From: Eretmocerus hayati
Taxonomy: Eukaryota > Arthropoda > Insecta > Hymenoptera > Aphelinidae
Length of the DNA stretch: 64,000 bases
Reading direction: 5' to 3'
NCBI GenBank assembly: GCA_029851415.1
Contig: CM056742.1
Span: forward strand, 81,706,748-81,770,747
Shown here: positions 54,668 through 63,763 of the stretch, piece by piece
Position numbering within the stretch: position 1 is the first letter of the stretch
Layout: each line of letters begins with the position of its first letter
Notes under the pieces: model-generated
Told to the model about the DNA's origin: nothing
What the model saw: the letters and a program-made list of their open reading frames with translations, nothing else
Database searches by the model: none
Translations under genes and position numbers: made by a program

Positions 54668-54960
54668 AGTCCAGTATAGCGAGACGACCCCCCGCGACGC
54701 CGCCCACCCCCGGGGGGGGGGTAAAGTACATTATAGCGAGGTGACCCCCTGCAGCCCCCCCGGATGAAGTCCGATATAGCGAGGTGACCCCCTGCCGCGA
54801 CCACCCCCCCCTCCCCCCCACGACCCCCAGGGCCAAAACATGACCCCCGGGCGCCCCATGACCCAGCCCGGGTGATGGTGTCCCGTAACCCATACTCCCT
54901 CTCTTCCCCAGGGTGTGGCAGGTGCGAGGGTGGTGCCCTCGCAATTTCACCCGGGGCAGG
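54668..54960. repeat. GC-rich terminal region with tandem TATAGCGAG units
   Basis: AGTCCAGTATAGCGAGACGA (54668), AGTACATTATAGCGAGGTGA (54725) and AGTCCGATATAGCGAGGTGA (54768) are three imperfect units, each followed by ACCCCC and a C-rich tail. They mark the abrupt change from AT-rich flank to GC-rich element sequence. This is probably the left terminal repeat of the Polinton. Confidence 0.6.
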
Positions 54961-55323
54961 TGTTCCCGGCTGTACGCGATATTTTGGCGCAAAGTTCGAC
55001 GGCCAGGTGCACCAGAATACCGCGCGCGCGCACCTATATTTTATGTGAATGGCCCGGTCTACATAGGAGCCCGCGCTCTTGCGTATAACGCATCAAGAGC
55101 GTGTGATTCCTCATGCATTAGCGCTGTATAGGCAAGAGCGCGTGTCGTATGTAAACTCGGGGCAATTGAATTTTGATCGTGCCTTTTCCTCACCACCTTG
55201 CGGTGGACACGTGGGCGCGTTTTTGTTTTTTGCTAGTTTCACTTCGAGAGTGACATGAAAAATCCCACGCTCCGAGTGAAAAGAGCAAAGGCGGTTCCCC
55301 GGGAGGCCTAGTCCGCCACGTGC
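54961..55323. other. Non-coding Polinton subterminal region
   Basis: GC-rich with short self-complementary words (AAGAGCGCGTG / CACGCGC type). No gene. It is likely part of the long terminal repeat or subterminal region. Confidence 0.4.
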
Positions 55324-55617
55324 CTAGCTGTTTTCAGATTCTACAGGGCTATGAATACGACTAACTTTTCTTGTAACCATCGCGCTGCATTTTATCCGGC
55401 TTGACTGAAGAGTAGTCTTTTCTGTATATTTTCCATTTGCTTTGGGAATCACTCTTGGAGTCGATGAGCGGCTCTTTCTCGCCCTGGCGGCGCTGATGCT
55501 CCGCACCTTTCGAGGTGGATGACCCCATGTTGGAATAATTTGTAACGTAACTGATCGTTCAACGGCTCCCGTTGTAATGAAGTGAGAGAGGAAAATGTTT
55601 TTACTCATAGGGCCCAA
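55324..55617 (-). CDS. Polinton small basic protein, 97 aa
   Basis: ATG at 55615-55617. The N terminus is hydrophobic-polar. The remainder is Arg/Lys/Ser-rich (RKVRSISAARARKSRSSTPR, KANGKYTEKTTLQSSR), predicted pI very high. It is the last gene before the terminal region. The composition would suit a DNA-condensing core protein as in adenoviruses, but there is no diagnostic motif, so this is only an inference. Confidence 0.45.
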   Translation of the reverse strand: MGPMSKNIFLSHFITTGAVERSVTLQIIPTWGHPPRKVRSISAARARKSRSSTPRVIPKANGKYTEKTTLQSSRIKCSAMVTRKVSRIHSPVESENS

Positions 55618-55714
55618 TCATCTCTGCGATTACATATATATGTGTAGATGTATATCTAATGAGGTATGAGTGAAGGGTGTTCAAAAAATAACGAAATAAT
55701 CAATTTTACACTTC

Positions 55715-55720
55715 TTTATT
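55715..55720 (-). terminator. Poly(A) signal after the 269-aa Polinton gene
   Basis: AATAAA on the minus strand, 38 bp beyond the stop codon at 55758, in the context AAGGAATAAAGAAG. Confidence 0.6.
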
Positions 55721-55757
55721 CCTTGGACACCTGATCCATAATAATGATTGATGATAT

Positions 55758-56567
55758 TCATTTATCCAGCATAATGTCTTGCAGATATTTTACAATTACG
55801 GGTAAACCAAATGCCAGTATTTCGGTCAACAAAATATCTCGATATTCGGATTCTAAACCTTCGCCATCCGATAGCATTTTTTCGTTGACATATCCCTCGA
55901 TCTCAGCATTGTGCATGACATAGTATTGCCTAAATTTTGGAAGATCTCTCAGCAACTCGGCCGGATCCTCATTCTTGTCCTCTATATTTTTTCTCAAATG
56001 TTCCACGATGAGATGAACCATCCTATCCACTTTTTCAGCTCGGACTTTCAAAGCAGCGAGTCTAATATCTATCAGTCGGCTTTGGAAGCGTAGGCCATCG
56101 AACGTTGAGGGCTGCATAGCAATTGTGGGAAAAATGACGTGCGGTTTCTTGCTTACCGATGCCTCATCGTCCTTGTCATCCTTACGTGTCGGAATTGGTA
56201 GTCTCTCATCCACCAGCAGAGATTTGGTTCCGTACGTCACGGTAAATGTCAAATCATGAGTTGGCAGGTAAACCTTGTTGCTTTTTCCGACGTCATCGGC
56301 GAATTGTTGTGGATTACGAAAGTAGTTGTTAATCGTCTCAAATTGCTCCTTGAATTGTTCCCATCCGTCTGCATCGAATGACACTGGTTTACGAGGACTC
56401 GATAATTTTACAACGACTTGAAATCTGCTGCCGTCGTGTTCTAGACCAACTCCTATTCTCTTTGAATTCGATTTATTCAACGCGTAAGTTGTTGATAGCA
56501 GTAGATTCGGTAGTTCAGGCATTTCTTCGCGTTTGTTGCGAGACTGACACCGAGACATTTGATTCAA
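55758..56567 (-). CDS. Polinton protein of unknown function, 269 aa
   Basis: ATG at 56565-56567; intact. The N-terminal half alternates beta-like strands (VVVKLSSPRKPVSFDADGW, TFTVTYGTKSLLVDERL) and an acidic Lys/Asp linker. The C-terminal half is helical and charged (RAEKVDRMVHLIVEHLRKN), ending with a hydrophobic helix (LTEILAFGLPVIVKYLQDI). No catalytic motif. The position, between protease and basic protein at the end of the late-gene block, suggests a virion-associated or structural role. I do not recognise the family. Confidence 0.65.
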   Translation of the reverse strand: MNQMSRCQSRNKREEMPELPNLLLSTTYALNKSNSKRIGVGLEHDGSRFQVVVKLSSPRKPVSFDADGWEQFKEQFETINNYFRNPQQFADDVGKSNKVYLPTHDLTFTVTYGTKSLLVDERLPIPTRKDDKDDEASVSKKPHVIFPTIAMQPSTFDGLRFQSRLIDIRLAALKVRAEKVDRMVHLIVEHLRKNIEDKNEDPAELLRDLPKFRQYYVMHNAEIEGYVNEKMLSDGEGLESEYRDILLTEILAFGLPVIVKYLQDIMLDK

Positions 56568-57259
56568 ACAGTCGTCGAGACTATTCTACCCACGAGGCAA
56601 ACAAATTGCCGTTCTGTGCTAGACTGCTCCTTTTGATGTTCACACAAGTACGCTCGAAGGTTCGCAAGCTGAAAAAGATACGCCTCCACTTAGAGTTGGT
56701 GGGGGGAATGAACCGAAAGTCTCCAAAATTTCGCCAATCGTGATGGAATTTGCTCCCCGAGAAGGGGTATCTGAATAAAAAATGTATGTACTACGAATCA
56801 TCGATGGAAGTGGTGGGGCTGAAACACCTTGCTCATTGACCAATCGTTACAGAGCGTGCACTGGAGGGGAGACATCGTATGCTGCCACCTGTGTTTTATG
56901 CTACCAACGGTTTTTAACGTTCATCTCGCAAAATTTCTGCCATGTTCAACTGACTATATGTAACGGTTTTTTCACAAACGTGGTAGATTGCCTGCTCACA
57001 TCTGCTGCAACGTATTCTTTCATTGAGATCCCCAAATGTCGGTTAGCGAATAGCTAGTTAGCCGTTGACTCTAACGTTGTGTATTTTTCGCAAGTTCGCA
57101 AAATTTTCTCAATTTATTCTCACAACTCTGACGAAATTTTGTCATCCATGGTCAATACTTTCTCATTTGTAGTCTAGTAAAAAGATCATTTCATTGCTAA
57201 GTTATGATAATAAGGAAGGGTGGTGGGGAATGAATACATCAGACTCATTTAAAATCAGT
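56568..57259. other. Polinton intergenic region
   Basis: About 690 bp between the 269-aa gene and the protease, the largest gap in the element. Frames here are short and unrecognised on both strands. It probably holds the promoter of the 269-aa gene. The downstream edge contains the poly(A) signal of the protease gene. Confidence 0.4.
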
Positions 57260-57265
57260 TTTATT
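57260..57265 (-). terminator. Poly(A) signal after the protease gene
   Basis: AATAAA on the minus strand, 37 bp beyond the protease stop, in the context TGAATAAAACTG. Confidence 0.6.
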
Positions 57266-57301
57266 CAAAATTACCAAGAACTATGGATACAATTGTCGGA
57301 C

Positions 57302-57844
57302 CTATTGATATCTACGAGTACTTGTCTGATTACAATGTCCGGATCCAGAAGATCGCTCCGCTAGGGAAGGACCCACGCGTGAAGAGCGCTTCTTATTCTT
57401 GATACATGCCAAAATTTTCTTATAAAGTCTCACAATTTTTTCATCATTCTTCTTCTTATCCCTGGAAAACAATTTGTAAAATTGGCGGAGACTCTTGCCA
57501 CTACTTATATGATGCAAGAAAACAACCGTGTATTGACCGCAACATGTAGATTCATCGCGTTGTAGTTCCTTCGTGCTCCAGCAAAATCTCTTACAATTCT
57601 GGCGTAGTCGATCGAAGAGATGCTTGGATATTGGTGGTAGACCATAACTGTCGAAGTAAATCCCATTTCTGTTTTTATCTATATGGATTGCCGACCAATG
57701 CGTTCCTGGTTTGGTATGTTCGTCACTGTTGCAAACAATTGCCGCGGGGACCGTGAGGATCTTTGGGATGCGATCGGCGGCGTAAACTCCCACACTTTTG
57801 GCTTTTACGCCCCTCAGTGCTTTCAAAATTTCTATCGTGTTCAT
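57302..57844 (-). CDS. PRO: Polinton adenain-like cysteine protease
   Basis: 180 residues from the ATG at 57842-57844; a longer frame would need a GTG start. GTHWSAIHID carries the catalytic His49, IYFDSYG the Asp65, ELQRDESTCCGQY the oxyanion Gln95 and nucleophile Cys102. This is the His-Asp/Glu-Gln-Cys order of the C5 (adenain) and Ulp1-like families. The C-terminal tail is Lys/Arg/Ser-rich. The start codon overlaps the TGA of the preceding ORF (ATGA), indicating compact organisation. In adenoviruses and Polintons this enzyme processes capsid proteins during maturation. All key residues are present, so it looks intact. Confidence 0.9.
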   Translation of the reverse strand: MNTIEILKALRGVKAKSVGVYAADRIPKILTVPAAIVCNSDEHTKPGTHWSAIHIDKNRNGIYFDSYGLPPISKHLFDRLRQNCKRFCWSTKELQRDESTCCGQYTVVFLHHISSGKSLRQFYKLFSRDKKKNDEKIVRLYKKILACIKNKKRSSRVGPSLAERSSGSGHCNQTSTRRYQ

Positions 57845-58146
57845 TCTTCGGCTGTTAAAGTTTTCTCGCACTCTTCCACTGTATCGTACACGTGCTCCGT
57901 CGACTCGTCCGAGTCATCCGATGTACAGGGTGGGGAATCTACCTCATCGATTCCGTTACTCTCTTCAACATACCGCACAGTGCGCCCTTTCCTTCTATTC
58001 ATGAAATATCTGCGTAAATAGTACGGAATCTGCTGAGAATTCTTATCGTTGAGCTCTTGCTGGGCAGTGGTGGGTAGAAGCGATACCAACCACAATCTCA
58101 GTAGATGTGCACGTCTGGTGGTGCAGTAGTCAGTTTTAATTCGCAT
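57841..58146 (-). CDS. Polinton small ORF with acidic C terminus, 101 aa
   Basis: ATG at 58144-58146, stop TGA overlapping the protease ATG. The N terminus has one hydrophobic segment (LLRLWLVSLLPT), the middle a basic patch (YYLRRYFMNRRKGRTVRY) and the end is acidic (SDDSDESTEHVYDTVEECE). No family recognised. The overlap with both neighbours supports a real gene in a compact cluster, but it could be a chance frame. Confidence 0.4.
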   Translation of the reverse strand: MRIKTDYCTTRRAHLLRLWLVSLLPTTAQQELNDKNSQQIPYYLRRYFMNRRKGRTVRYVEESNGIDEVDSPPCTSDDSDESTEHVYDTVEECEKTLTAEE

Positions 58147-58567
58147 TTCCCAGCACAGCGTGGAACCAACACAAATTATGGCACACACACTTGCTCTGGA
58201 GTTCGACAAGATTGATCTTGGCGTGATCCTCGATGTCGATTACTTTACGGGCCATTACCATTTCCAGATACTTTGCCTCTTCTTTTCCTCTAACATAGAT
58301 GTTATCTGTACACCTTGCAAGCTTGCACAAGTAATAATGGAGCCTGCTGACAGAGATGCACCCGTCGAACCATTGGAGCATGTGGCAAGTTTTAGAACTG
58401 TAGTTATTGCATCGTTCCCTTTCTTCCGGCAAATCCTCGAATCGATGGGGTGGGAGTATCATCCAATGAGCTGTAACATCTCCTTTGATGGAAAGCACGG
58501 TGACCTCTTTCGGTGGAAATTTCAGAAAACGATCTTGAAAACCAATAAACTCAACGACGATATCCAT
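58136..58567 (-). CDS. Polinton protein of unknown function, 143 aa
   Basis: ATG at 58565-58567, intact. It starts with a beta-type segment (MDIVVEFIGFQDRF) and VTVLSIKGD, then HWMILPPHRFEDLP and a Cys-rich stretch (CNNYSSKTCHMLQWFDGC). The C terminus has several more Cys residues (ELQSKCVCHNLCWFHAV). It has the feel of a small alpha/beta protein with possible metal binding. It lies just after the major capsid gene. Function unknown. Confidence 0.6.
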   Translation of the reverse strand: MDIVVEFIGFQDRFLKFPPKEVTVLSIKGDVTAHWMILPPHRFEDLPEERERCNNYSSKTCHMLQWFDGCISVSRLHYYLCKLARCTDNIYVRGKEEAKYLEMVMARKVIDIEDHAKINLVELQSKCVCHNLCWFHAVLGNAN

Positions 58568-58738
58568 CTCGAGTGCAAAGTTACCGTTGTCAGCGCGTGA
58601 CCAAGACTGAAAGCAGCTTGGATACTGTTGCGGAAAGTATACCCTCTACCCCACCACGACGTGGCTACCTTCTCCACAAAAAGACCAGGTACACACTGTG
58701 GTGGTGGTGGTGGTGAGGGGAGTGTTACCAACGGGAAT

Positions 58739-60063
58739 TTAAGCGTTGAAATCCGTCGTAACTTGTCTGTTGGAGTCAATTTCGAGAACGTTGTCGAATC
58801 CCGCATACACAATGCAATTGATGGTTTCAGTCAGAGCAGCTGCGAAGCGCACTCCAATCCTGAGCGAGCCCGTCCGAACGAGATTCCAGTGAGTAGAGAA
58901 ATGAGCCGAAAGATCTGGCGTCAAATCGAATGCAAACAGACAATAACCTTCCGGGTAGTTTACACGATCTATACCCAGGCTCTCGTTCATATAATGTATG
59001 CCTGTACCCGTGTAGAGTGTGTGGAAAGAATCCACGTAAAGTTTTTCGGTTGCAACGGTTTGCTGGGTATTTGCACGCCATCTACGTACAAAGATAGGAA
59101 GTTGATGGAAAAATGTTGAAAATTGAAAGGGTTGAGTCGCCTGTCACCATTTTTAGCGCGGTTTGATAGGACTCCAAGGATCACGCGCTTCGGTAGCTGA
59201 CCGTAGTGGCAATTGCCAATGGTATCACCCAGAATACCTCTGTGCATGGTAAAAGACTTCACCTCGACTCGTGTGATTGGGTACTTTGCCGTAGTCTTAG
59301 CTAGGGCTTTTGCATGGGCTAACAAAATACCGGGGCTTATTTTTGCGCGACGTACTATGAGCGCTGCATCCTTGATGCGGACCGAGTAGTCACCGGCCTC
59401 TGAAAAGTCCATGAGGCAGAAGGCATCCTTACTGCGTGTAAGTCTGACTCTCACCTCAATACCGTTGATCAAGAAACGTGGCTGAGAAAACAATTCGGAG
59501 TGTATGTAGCCGATCATATCTACGGTTTTACCATTGAGCATGAGATTTTTCCTCTTATTGAGACCCTCGTTGAAACCTGCTGCATTATCCTCCACATTCG
59601 GATTGGCATCCATACATCCGGGTTGGTCATGATACCACAATCCGGCAGTGAGATGCGACTGCATCGTTGGTACGGAGTAATTGAGCACCGTTTCCAAGTA
59701 TGCTCTGTACGGGTAGGCGTTGTTCTGCGGTGAGACGATCTTTTGATTGAAGAAAATGTCAACTTGATCGAAAAGCGAATGGATGAAATTGTTCACAGGT
59801 GCAACTTTGTCATTTTCCGCATCAACGCCAACTGGTGATATGCATGCCGATATGCGGAGCATCGTGTGCGCCAGGTCAATGTAATGGTCCGTTGGAGAGG
59901 GGATGACAAATTCCAACGGTGTTTCAGCGTCATCGCTCAGCGAAGAGACGGGCGAGTAGTATGAAAACGCGCTGCTTTCGATAGAAGTCTGTGTCAGAGG
60001 TAGGGTGAAAAGATCGAGCTCACTCTTCATGCCTTCTCCACTGCACGAGTGTAAAAATGCCAT
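58739..60063 (-). pseudogene. MCP: Polinton major capsid protein, one frame break
   Basis: The start is taken at the ATG 60061-60063 (MAFLHSCSGEGMKSELDLF), matching the usual start of this family, with SELDLFTLPLTQTSIE characteristic. The first frame is open to about 58987. The capsid pattern, however, passes into the adjacent frame at about 59.03-59.05 kb, where a T5/A5 run occurs (59042-59046), and then ends at 58739. The two parts together have about 440 residues, the normal size of the double-jelly-roll Polinton capsid protein. The protein should assemble as trimeric capsomers. One indel separates the C-terminal about 95 residues. A sequencing error is as likely as real inactivation. Confidence 0.85.
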
Positions 60064-60102
60064 CTTGTGACTATTGATTGGTGAATATGTCCGCCACACC
60101 TC

Positions 60103-60600
60103 TCACTGTTCTCTTCTTCTTCCTATTCCCGACTCTCTTTCTTCGTTTGCCAATTGAGCCAGCTGTTCTGAGTGTGCGTTTCTTTGCAGATACCCTCTTC
60201 TCTCTCTTACGCGTGGACGTACTAGCAGCTGTACGGTTTCGCCTGGACTGGCGCTTCCTACCACCCGTGTTTCATAACCGCTGCCTTGCATCATGTCCCT
60301 CATTTTTTTCACAGCCTTCACCCCAAGTTTTTTTCCCGACTCTCGTACACGTGTCTTGACCGAATTCTTCAGACTCACACCACTGTCCACAACGTCGTCA
60401 AACACGTTCAGACCTGCACGCACTGCCTCCTTTCCAACGGTTTTCAATCCACCTGCCAGATAGGGAACAACTTGGCGTAGTAGGGAACCCAAAAAACTGC
60501 CAAGACCGCACCCTCTCTGGTACGCCGCTCCGGCAAAAACATTCCTCACCCCTCTACTCCCACCTATTTGCTCGTTGTAATACTGGTCGTAGTGAGACAT
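60103..60600 (-). CDS. Polinton pVI/pX-like membrane-active virion protein candidate
   Basis: 165 residues from ATG 60598-60600, intact. After a Tyr/Gln-rich head comes a glycine-rich amphipathic segment (GCGLGSFLGSLLRQVVPYL). A hydrophobic-basic helix follows (KTVGKEAVRAGLNVFDDVV), then a Lys/Arg-rich C terminus. This order resembles the membrane-lytic and core proteins pVI and pX of adenoviruses, which have known counterparts in Polinton-like viruses. It is encoded between the penton-like and major capsid genes, a place expected for a minor virion protein. Function assigned by resemblance only. Confidence 0.65.
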   Translation of the reverse strand: MSHYDQYYNEQIGGSRGVRNVFAGAAYQRGCGLGSFLGSLLRQVVPYLAGGLKTVGKEAVRAGLNVFDDVVDSGVSLKNSVKTRVRESGKKLGVKAVKKMRDMMQGSGYETRVVGSASPGETVQLLVRPRVRERRGYLQRNAHSEQLAQLANEERESGIGRRREQ

Positions 60601-60610
60601 AGTGCATGAC

Positions 60611-61399
60611 TCATCTTCCTCTTTTGAAATGAAGCGTAACCGTCAGAGTTCCATACTCGAATGGGATACGTTTACCTTGGGGACTCCTTATATCTATAAT
60701 TACGCTCTGGAACGTGTGGTGCATCAACGGTATGTAATGAATTGGTGAAAAATGCCTGACTACATTCGAGCCAAATTTATACCTAGAATTTTCTAACGAT
60801 ACTATGCGGAGAAGAGCAGCTTGCGTGTCGCCAACCGTGTATGGTTCGCATATGTCCGTGTAAACGAATAGCTGATCCACCAGACATCTCGACAGACAAG
60901 CAGGACGGTCACCGATTATTTTCATTTTTTCATCCGACAGACCCAATGATCCGATGCGCTCGTCAAAACCCAGAGCTCGTCCAATCTTTTCGTTAAAATA
61001 CGAATAGTGGTTCCTCTTGCATTCGCATACTTTTGAGAGCATGTAGTAACCTTTAGGATTGATCGCTGGAGCAAGAATCTGATGCTTTGCAACATCTTTC
61101 TCGGTGTTTATTTCTTGCACCAGTTGATCGATGCTATCGTACACACCGGGAGCAATGGATACAGTCGTGTCCTCGCCGTCGAGATCCTCGCTGTTGTTAA
61201 AAAAATAAAAGGAATCGTCTTCCTGGATATGCATCATGGTACACGGTATATGAATTTCGGCGAGACCAACCACCCAGTTACCCGTTAATCTAATCTCACG
61301 GTTCAGATGCGTTGTGAAACACGTCGTGGTATTGTCGGGGTAGTACAACATACTGCTATTACTAGATAAGACCAAGTAAAATTCGTCCGCGTCATTCAT
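60611..61399 (-). CDS. Polinton penton-like minor capsid protein
   Basis: 262 residues from ATG 61397-61399, intact. The start FYLVLSSNSSMLYYPDNTTT and the following beta-strand-rich sequence (GNWVVGLAEIHIP, DSFYFFNN) are typical of the single-jelly-roll penton homologue of Polintons, and it ends with beta strands (GTLTVTLHFKRG). It would form the fivefold vertices. It is preceded by the integrase and followed closely (10 bp) by the pVI/pX-like gene. Confidence 0.8.
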   Translation of the reverse strand: MNDADEFYLVLSSNSSMLYYPDNTTTCFTTHLNREIRLTGNWVVGLAEIHIPCTMMHIQEDDSFYFFNNSEDLDGEDTTVSIAPGVYDSIDQLVQEINTEKDVAKHQILAPAINPKGYYMLSKVCECKRNHYSYFNEKIGRALGFDERIGSLGLSDEKMKIIGDRPACLSRCLVDQLFVYTDICEPYTVGDTQAALLRIVSLENSRYKFGSNVVRHFSPIHYIPLMHHTFQSVIIDIRSPQGKRIPFEYGTLTVTLHFKRGR

Positions 61400-61438
61400 T
61401 TTGAAGTGGATTGTAGTTCTGTAGCCTTGATCCAGGAA

Positions 61439-62530
61439 TTAAATTTCTCCGGATATCCCACCCACTTGACGAGTACCTTTGTTGACCTCACGGCCCTTAC
61501 TACGTATCACCTTCTCCACTTGGAAAAGTTGCCCATCAGCCAGACGATGTTCGCTCACGGGTACCAGCTCTTCGGTGTAGAAAAAGCCGTCTATCAGCGT
61601 GCTATCCAGATCCTCAACTTCATAGATGTAGATACCTTGCTTTCGCAGCACCCGCGAGATTCTGAATGTCTCGATCGTGAAATTTTTCTCGTATCCTTTC
61701 TCGAACACGCCTTTCGCGAGACTGAGTCTCACGAAGTCTCCAACCTTGTATTTAGGGGTAGCGACAATTCTCCATCCTTTGCGCCTCTGCGTCCAACTTT
61801 TCTGCAAATTTTGCCGCGCTTGATACGCGTTGTACAGGTTTATATCGCATGGTTTCATGTTTGTCCCGGTATGGATAGTATTATTGTAAGAATGCATGAT
61901 CTTCTGGATATCATCCATGTATCTGCGAGTATTTCTATGGGTCAAGAAGCGCCAAGACCGTTCCTTAATCGTCCTTTGGAGACGTTCGACTATGGATGCT
62001 TTCACATCCGGAGATCTTGTAGTCCGAAATTGGATATCATTATCTCGAAGAATCTCCTGAAAAGCACCACCAACGAATTCTTTACCCTTATCGCTTTGTA
62101 GGAGAACCGGCACGCGACCTTTTGCTCTGTCGAGAAGTTTTTGAAACGCCAAACCTACAGCGCGGGCTGATTTGTCTTTGAGTGGCTCCACCCAGGCATA
62201 TTTACTCAGCACATCGATGATGAAGAGAAGATAGCTGTAGCCATCGTTTTCATCTTTCAATGCCGTGAGTTGGGATAAATCCGCTCCCCAGACGTCGTCA
62301 ATATTAGTCACGTCGTAGTGTAACCTCGGGAACTTTCTGCGAATCGGTCTGTGAAGCGTGTACGCGTCCTGCCCGTTCAACCATCTTCGTACGCGATCTT
62401 TTTCTTCCTTTTTTTGCTCGCGAGACTTGTTTTTTTGGTTGAACCGATTCAATTTCCGAGCCCCTGCATAGCCCGCCTCGTGCTCCGTATCGTAATACTG
62501 ATGAGCGTAGTCGACAGCTTTTTTGGACAT
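61439..62530 (-). CDS. INT: Polinton retroviral-type integrase
   Basis: 363 residues from ATG 62528-62530, intact. The catalytic triad is visible: WGADLSQL (Asp84), LLQSDKGKEF (Asp147) and SIVERLQRT (Glu182), i.e. D, D and E with about 35 residues between the last two. Upstream is a basic helical N-terminal region. Downstream YKVGDFVRLSLAKGVFEKG and EVEDLDSTLIDGFFYTEEL form the SH3-like/chromo-like C-terminal domain usual in Polinton integrases. It inserts the element DNA with a 6-bp target duplication in this family. Confidence 0.95.
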   Translation of the reverse strand: MSKKAVDYAHQYYDTEHEAGYAGARKLNRFNQKNKSREQKKEEKDRVRRWLNGQDAYTLHRPIRRKFPRLHYDVTNIDDVWGADLSQLTALKDENDGYSYLLFIIDVLSKYAWVEPLKDKSARAVGLAFQKLLDRAKGRVPVLLQSDKGKEFVGGAFQEILRDNDIQFRTTRSPDVKASIVERLQRTIKERSWRFLTHRNTRRYMDDIQKIMHSYNNTIHTGTNMKPCDINLYNAYQARQNLQKSWTQRRKGWRIVATPKYKVGDFVRLSLAKGVFEKGYEKNFTIETFRISRVLRKQGIYIYEVEDLDSTLIDGFFYTEELVPVSEHRLADGQLFQVEKVIRSKGREVNKGTRQVGGISGEI

Positions 62531-62532
62531 GA

Positions 62533-63327
62533 CTAAATTCTATATCTCAGCCACTTCTTCATGAAACCGTTCCTCGTCAAAAGAGGAGAGGGAACTGTGG
62601 GCTTGACCACCCTCAGCTTTGGGTTTAAGGGTGTCATAGGTTCTTTGCTTGGAGGGGCTCGTTTCGGTGCTTTCTTGAGCGGATCCGTCAGTCTCTTTGC
62701 ATTCTCCAATATTTCCAAATTACCTACCAAGTTCACCGGTGTAGCCGACGATCCTATGAATTTAGCCATCTCAAGCTGTCCTATAGGTATCTCTCCCCTC
62801 TTGTTCCCCTTACTCACTACGTTAGCGAGTAATTTACTTATATCCGACTGTGGGATGAGACGTCCGTCTATGATCACATTACCCTTAGCATTCCATTTGA
62901 ATCTGTCGGGCTCAAAATTCTGCCAATACATCAGCAGATTGCGAGCACTGTTCGCGTGGGCCAGAGGTAAGTTCTCGACAATCGACTCTTCTGTGATGGG
63001 TGGTTCCTCGGTACTCTCAAGCACAGTTGAATCGATGTTACCACTCTGCTCGACATCTCTTTCGTTTCCCTTGAGAAACAAATACCGCCGCAGTATCTGT
63101 AGATATTTTATACACTTATCACGCTCATCGATTTTACTTTTCGAAGCCAGAATAGCGTACATTTCGGGATCGAGTCGAGAAAGGTTATCACCCACAGTCT
63201 GCACAGTCTTATCGGAGCTCTGTTCCGTGATGCGATCAGGTGGCGGTGGAGTAATCGGACGTTTGTCGGTTTGCATGCGCGCAAACTTCTCCTCGGGAAT
63301 GATGACGATCTTGCGTGCGTGATTCAT
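62533..63327 (-). CDS. Polinton protein of unknown function, 264 aa
   Basis: ATG 63325-63327, stop two bases before the integrase start. The N terminus is basic and Pro-rich (ITPPPPDRITEQ). Middle charged helices are DERDKCIKYLQILRRYLFL; then ARNLLMYWQNFEPDRFKW, a hairpin with GNVIIDGRLIPQSDI, and a basic Pro-rich tail. The WNxxGxxxxDG segment recurs in Polinton-associated proteins of unknown role as far as I can recall. No enzyme motif. It lies in the operon-like run between the small membrane protein and integrase. Confidence 0.6.
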   Translation of the reverse strand: MNHARKIVIIPEEKFARMQTDKRPITPPPPDRITEQSSDKTVQTVGDNLSRLDPEMYAILASKSKIDERDKCIKYLQILRRYLFLKGNERDVEQSGNIDSTVLESTEEPPITEESIVENLPLAHANSARNLLMYWQNFEPDRFKWNAKGNVIIDGRLIPQSDISKLLANVVSKGNKRGEIPIGQLEMAKFIGSSATPVNLVGNLEILENAKRLTDPLKKAPKRAPPSKEPMTPLNPKLRVVKPTVPSPLLTRNGFMKKWLRYRI

Positions 63328-63332
63328 GACAC

Positions 63333-63716
63333 TTACGAGTTTTTCTTGTCCAAAATTTTGGAAATCAATGTGCTCAGCACGCTCGACAGTAGTACAAGAA
63401 GGAAGGCACCACCACTTTGAACAATTTTCTTCTTCTTACTAGTCCACGTGGATGCTACTTTAGCGTTCGATTCTCTGATCAGTTCTCGAAGTATATTCTT
63501 ATACTTTCTCAACCGTTTCGCTTGCGAGTTGTCCAAAGTCACAACTCCTCGCAGAACGTTTAAAACACACTCGCATATACACCTATTTCGATCTCTGTCG
63601 GCTGTTTTTAAGAGAGCAAGACGTTGCCGAGAGCTCGCGTGGCAAAGGGCGTTCAACAAGGCCACGCGTTTCTTCGAGAACAAACTCCCCGAGTAGCCAG
63701 ATGTTGCCGCAGCCAT
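63333..63716 (-). CDS. Polinton small protein with C-terminal membrane segment, 127 aa
   Basis: Start chosen at ATG 63714-63716 (MAAATSGYSGSLFS); the longer frame needs a GTG, and a second ATG is at 63749. The middle is helical and charged (KRVALLNALCHASSRQRL, RNRCICECVLNVLRGVV). The C terminus ends with a hydrophobic helix (GGAFLLVLLSSVLSTLI) flanked by Lys, consistent with a tail anchor. It follows the ATPase by about 50 bp. Function unknown; small proteins of this shape are common in Polintons next to the ATPase. Confidence 0.65.
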   Translation of the reverse strand: MAAATSGYSGSLFSKKRVALLNALCHASSRQRLALLKTADRDRNRCICECVLNVLRGVVTLDNSQAKRLRKYKNILRELIRESNAKVASTWTSKKKKIVQSGGAFLLVLLSSVLSTLISKILDKKNS

Positions 63717-63763
63717 GGTCACAAGGACACTGTCCCGCGAGCGTAGCATTCGACAATTTTTGT

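Noticed and set aside
54561..54992. 143-aa glycine-rich frame at the Polinton end
   Set aside because: It is produced by the GC-rich tandem terminal units and has repetitive low-complexity composition, so I treat it as terminal repeat.
58160..59119. Plus-strand frames of 146 and 163 aa opposite the capsid region
   Set aside because: They are antisense to the 143-aa gene and to the capsid C-terminal part; no domain was recognised.
61406..63322. Plus-strand frames of 231 and 253 aa within the Polinton
   Set aside because: They are exact antisense shadows of the integrase and the 264-aa gene, which have domain evidence or consistent spacing.
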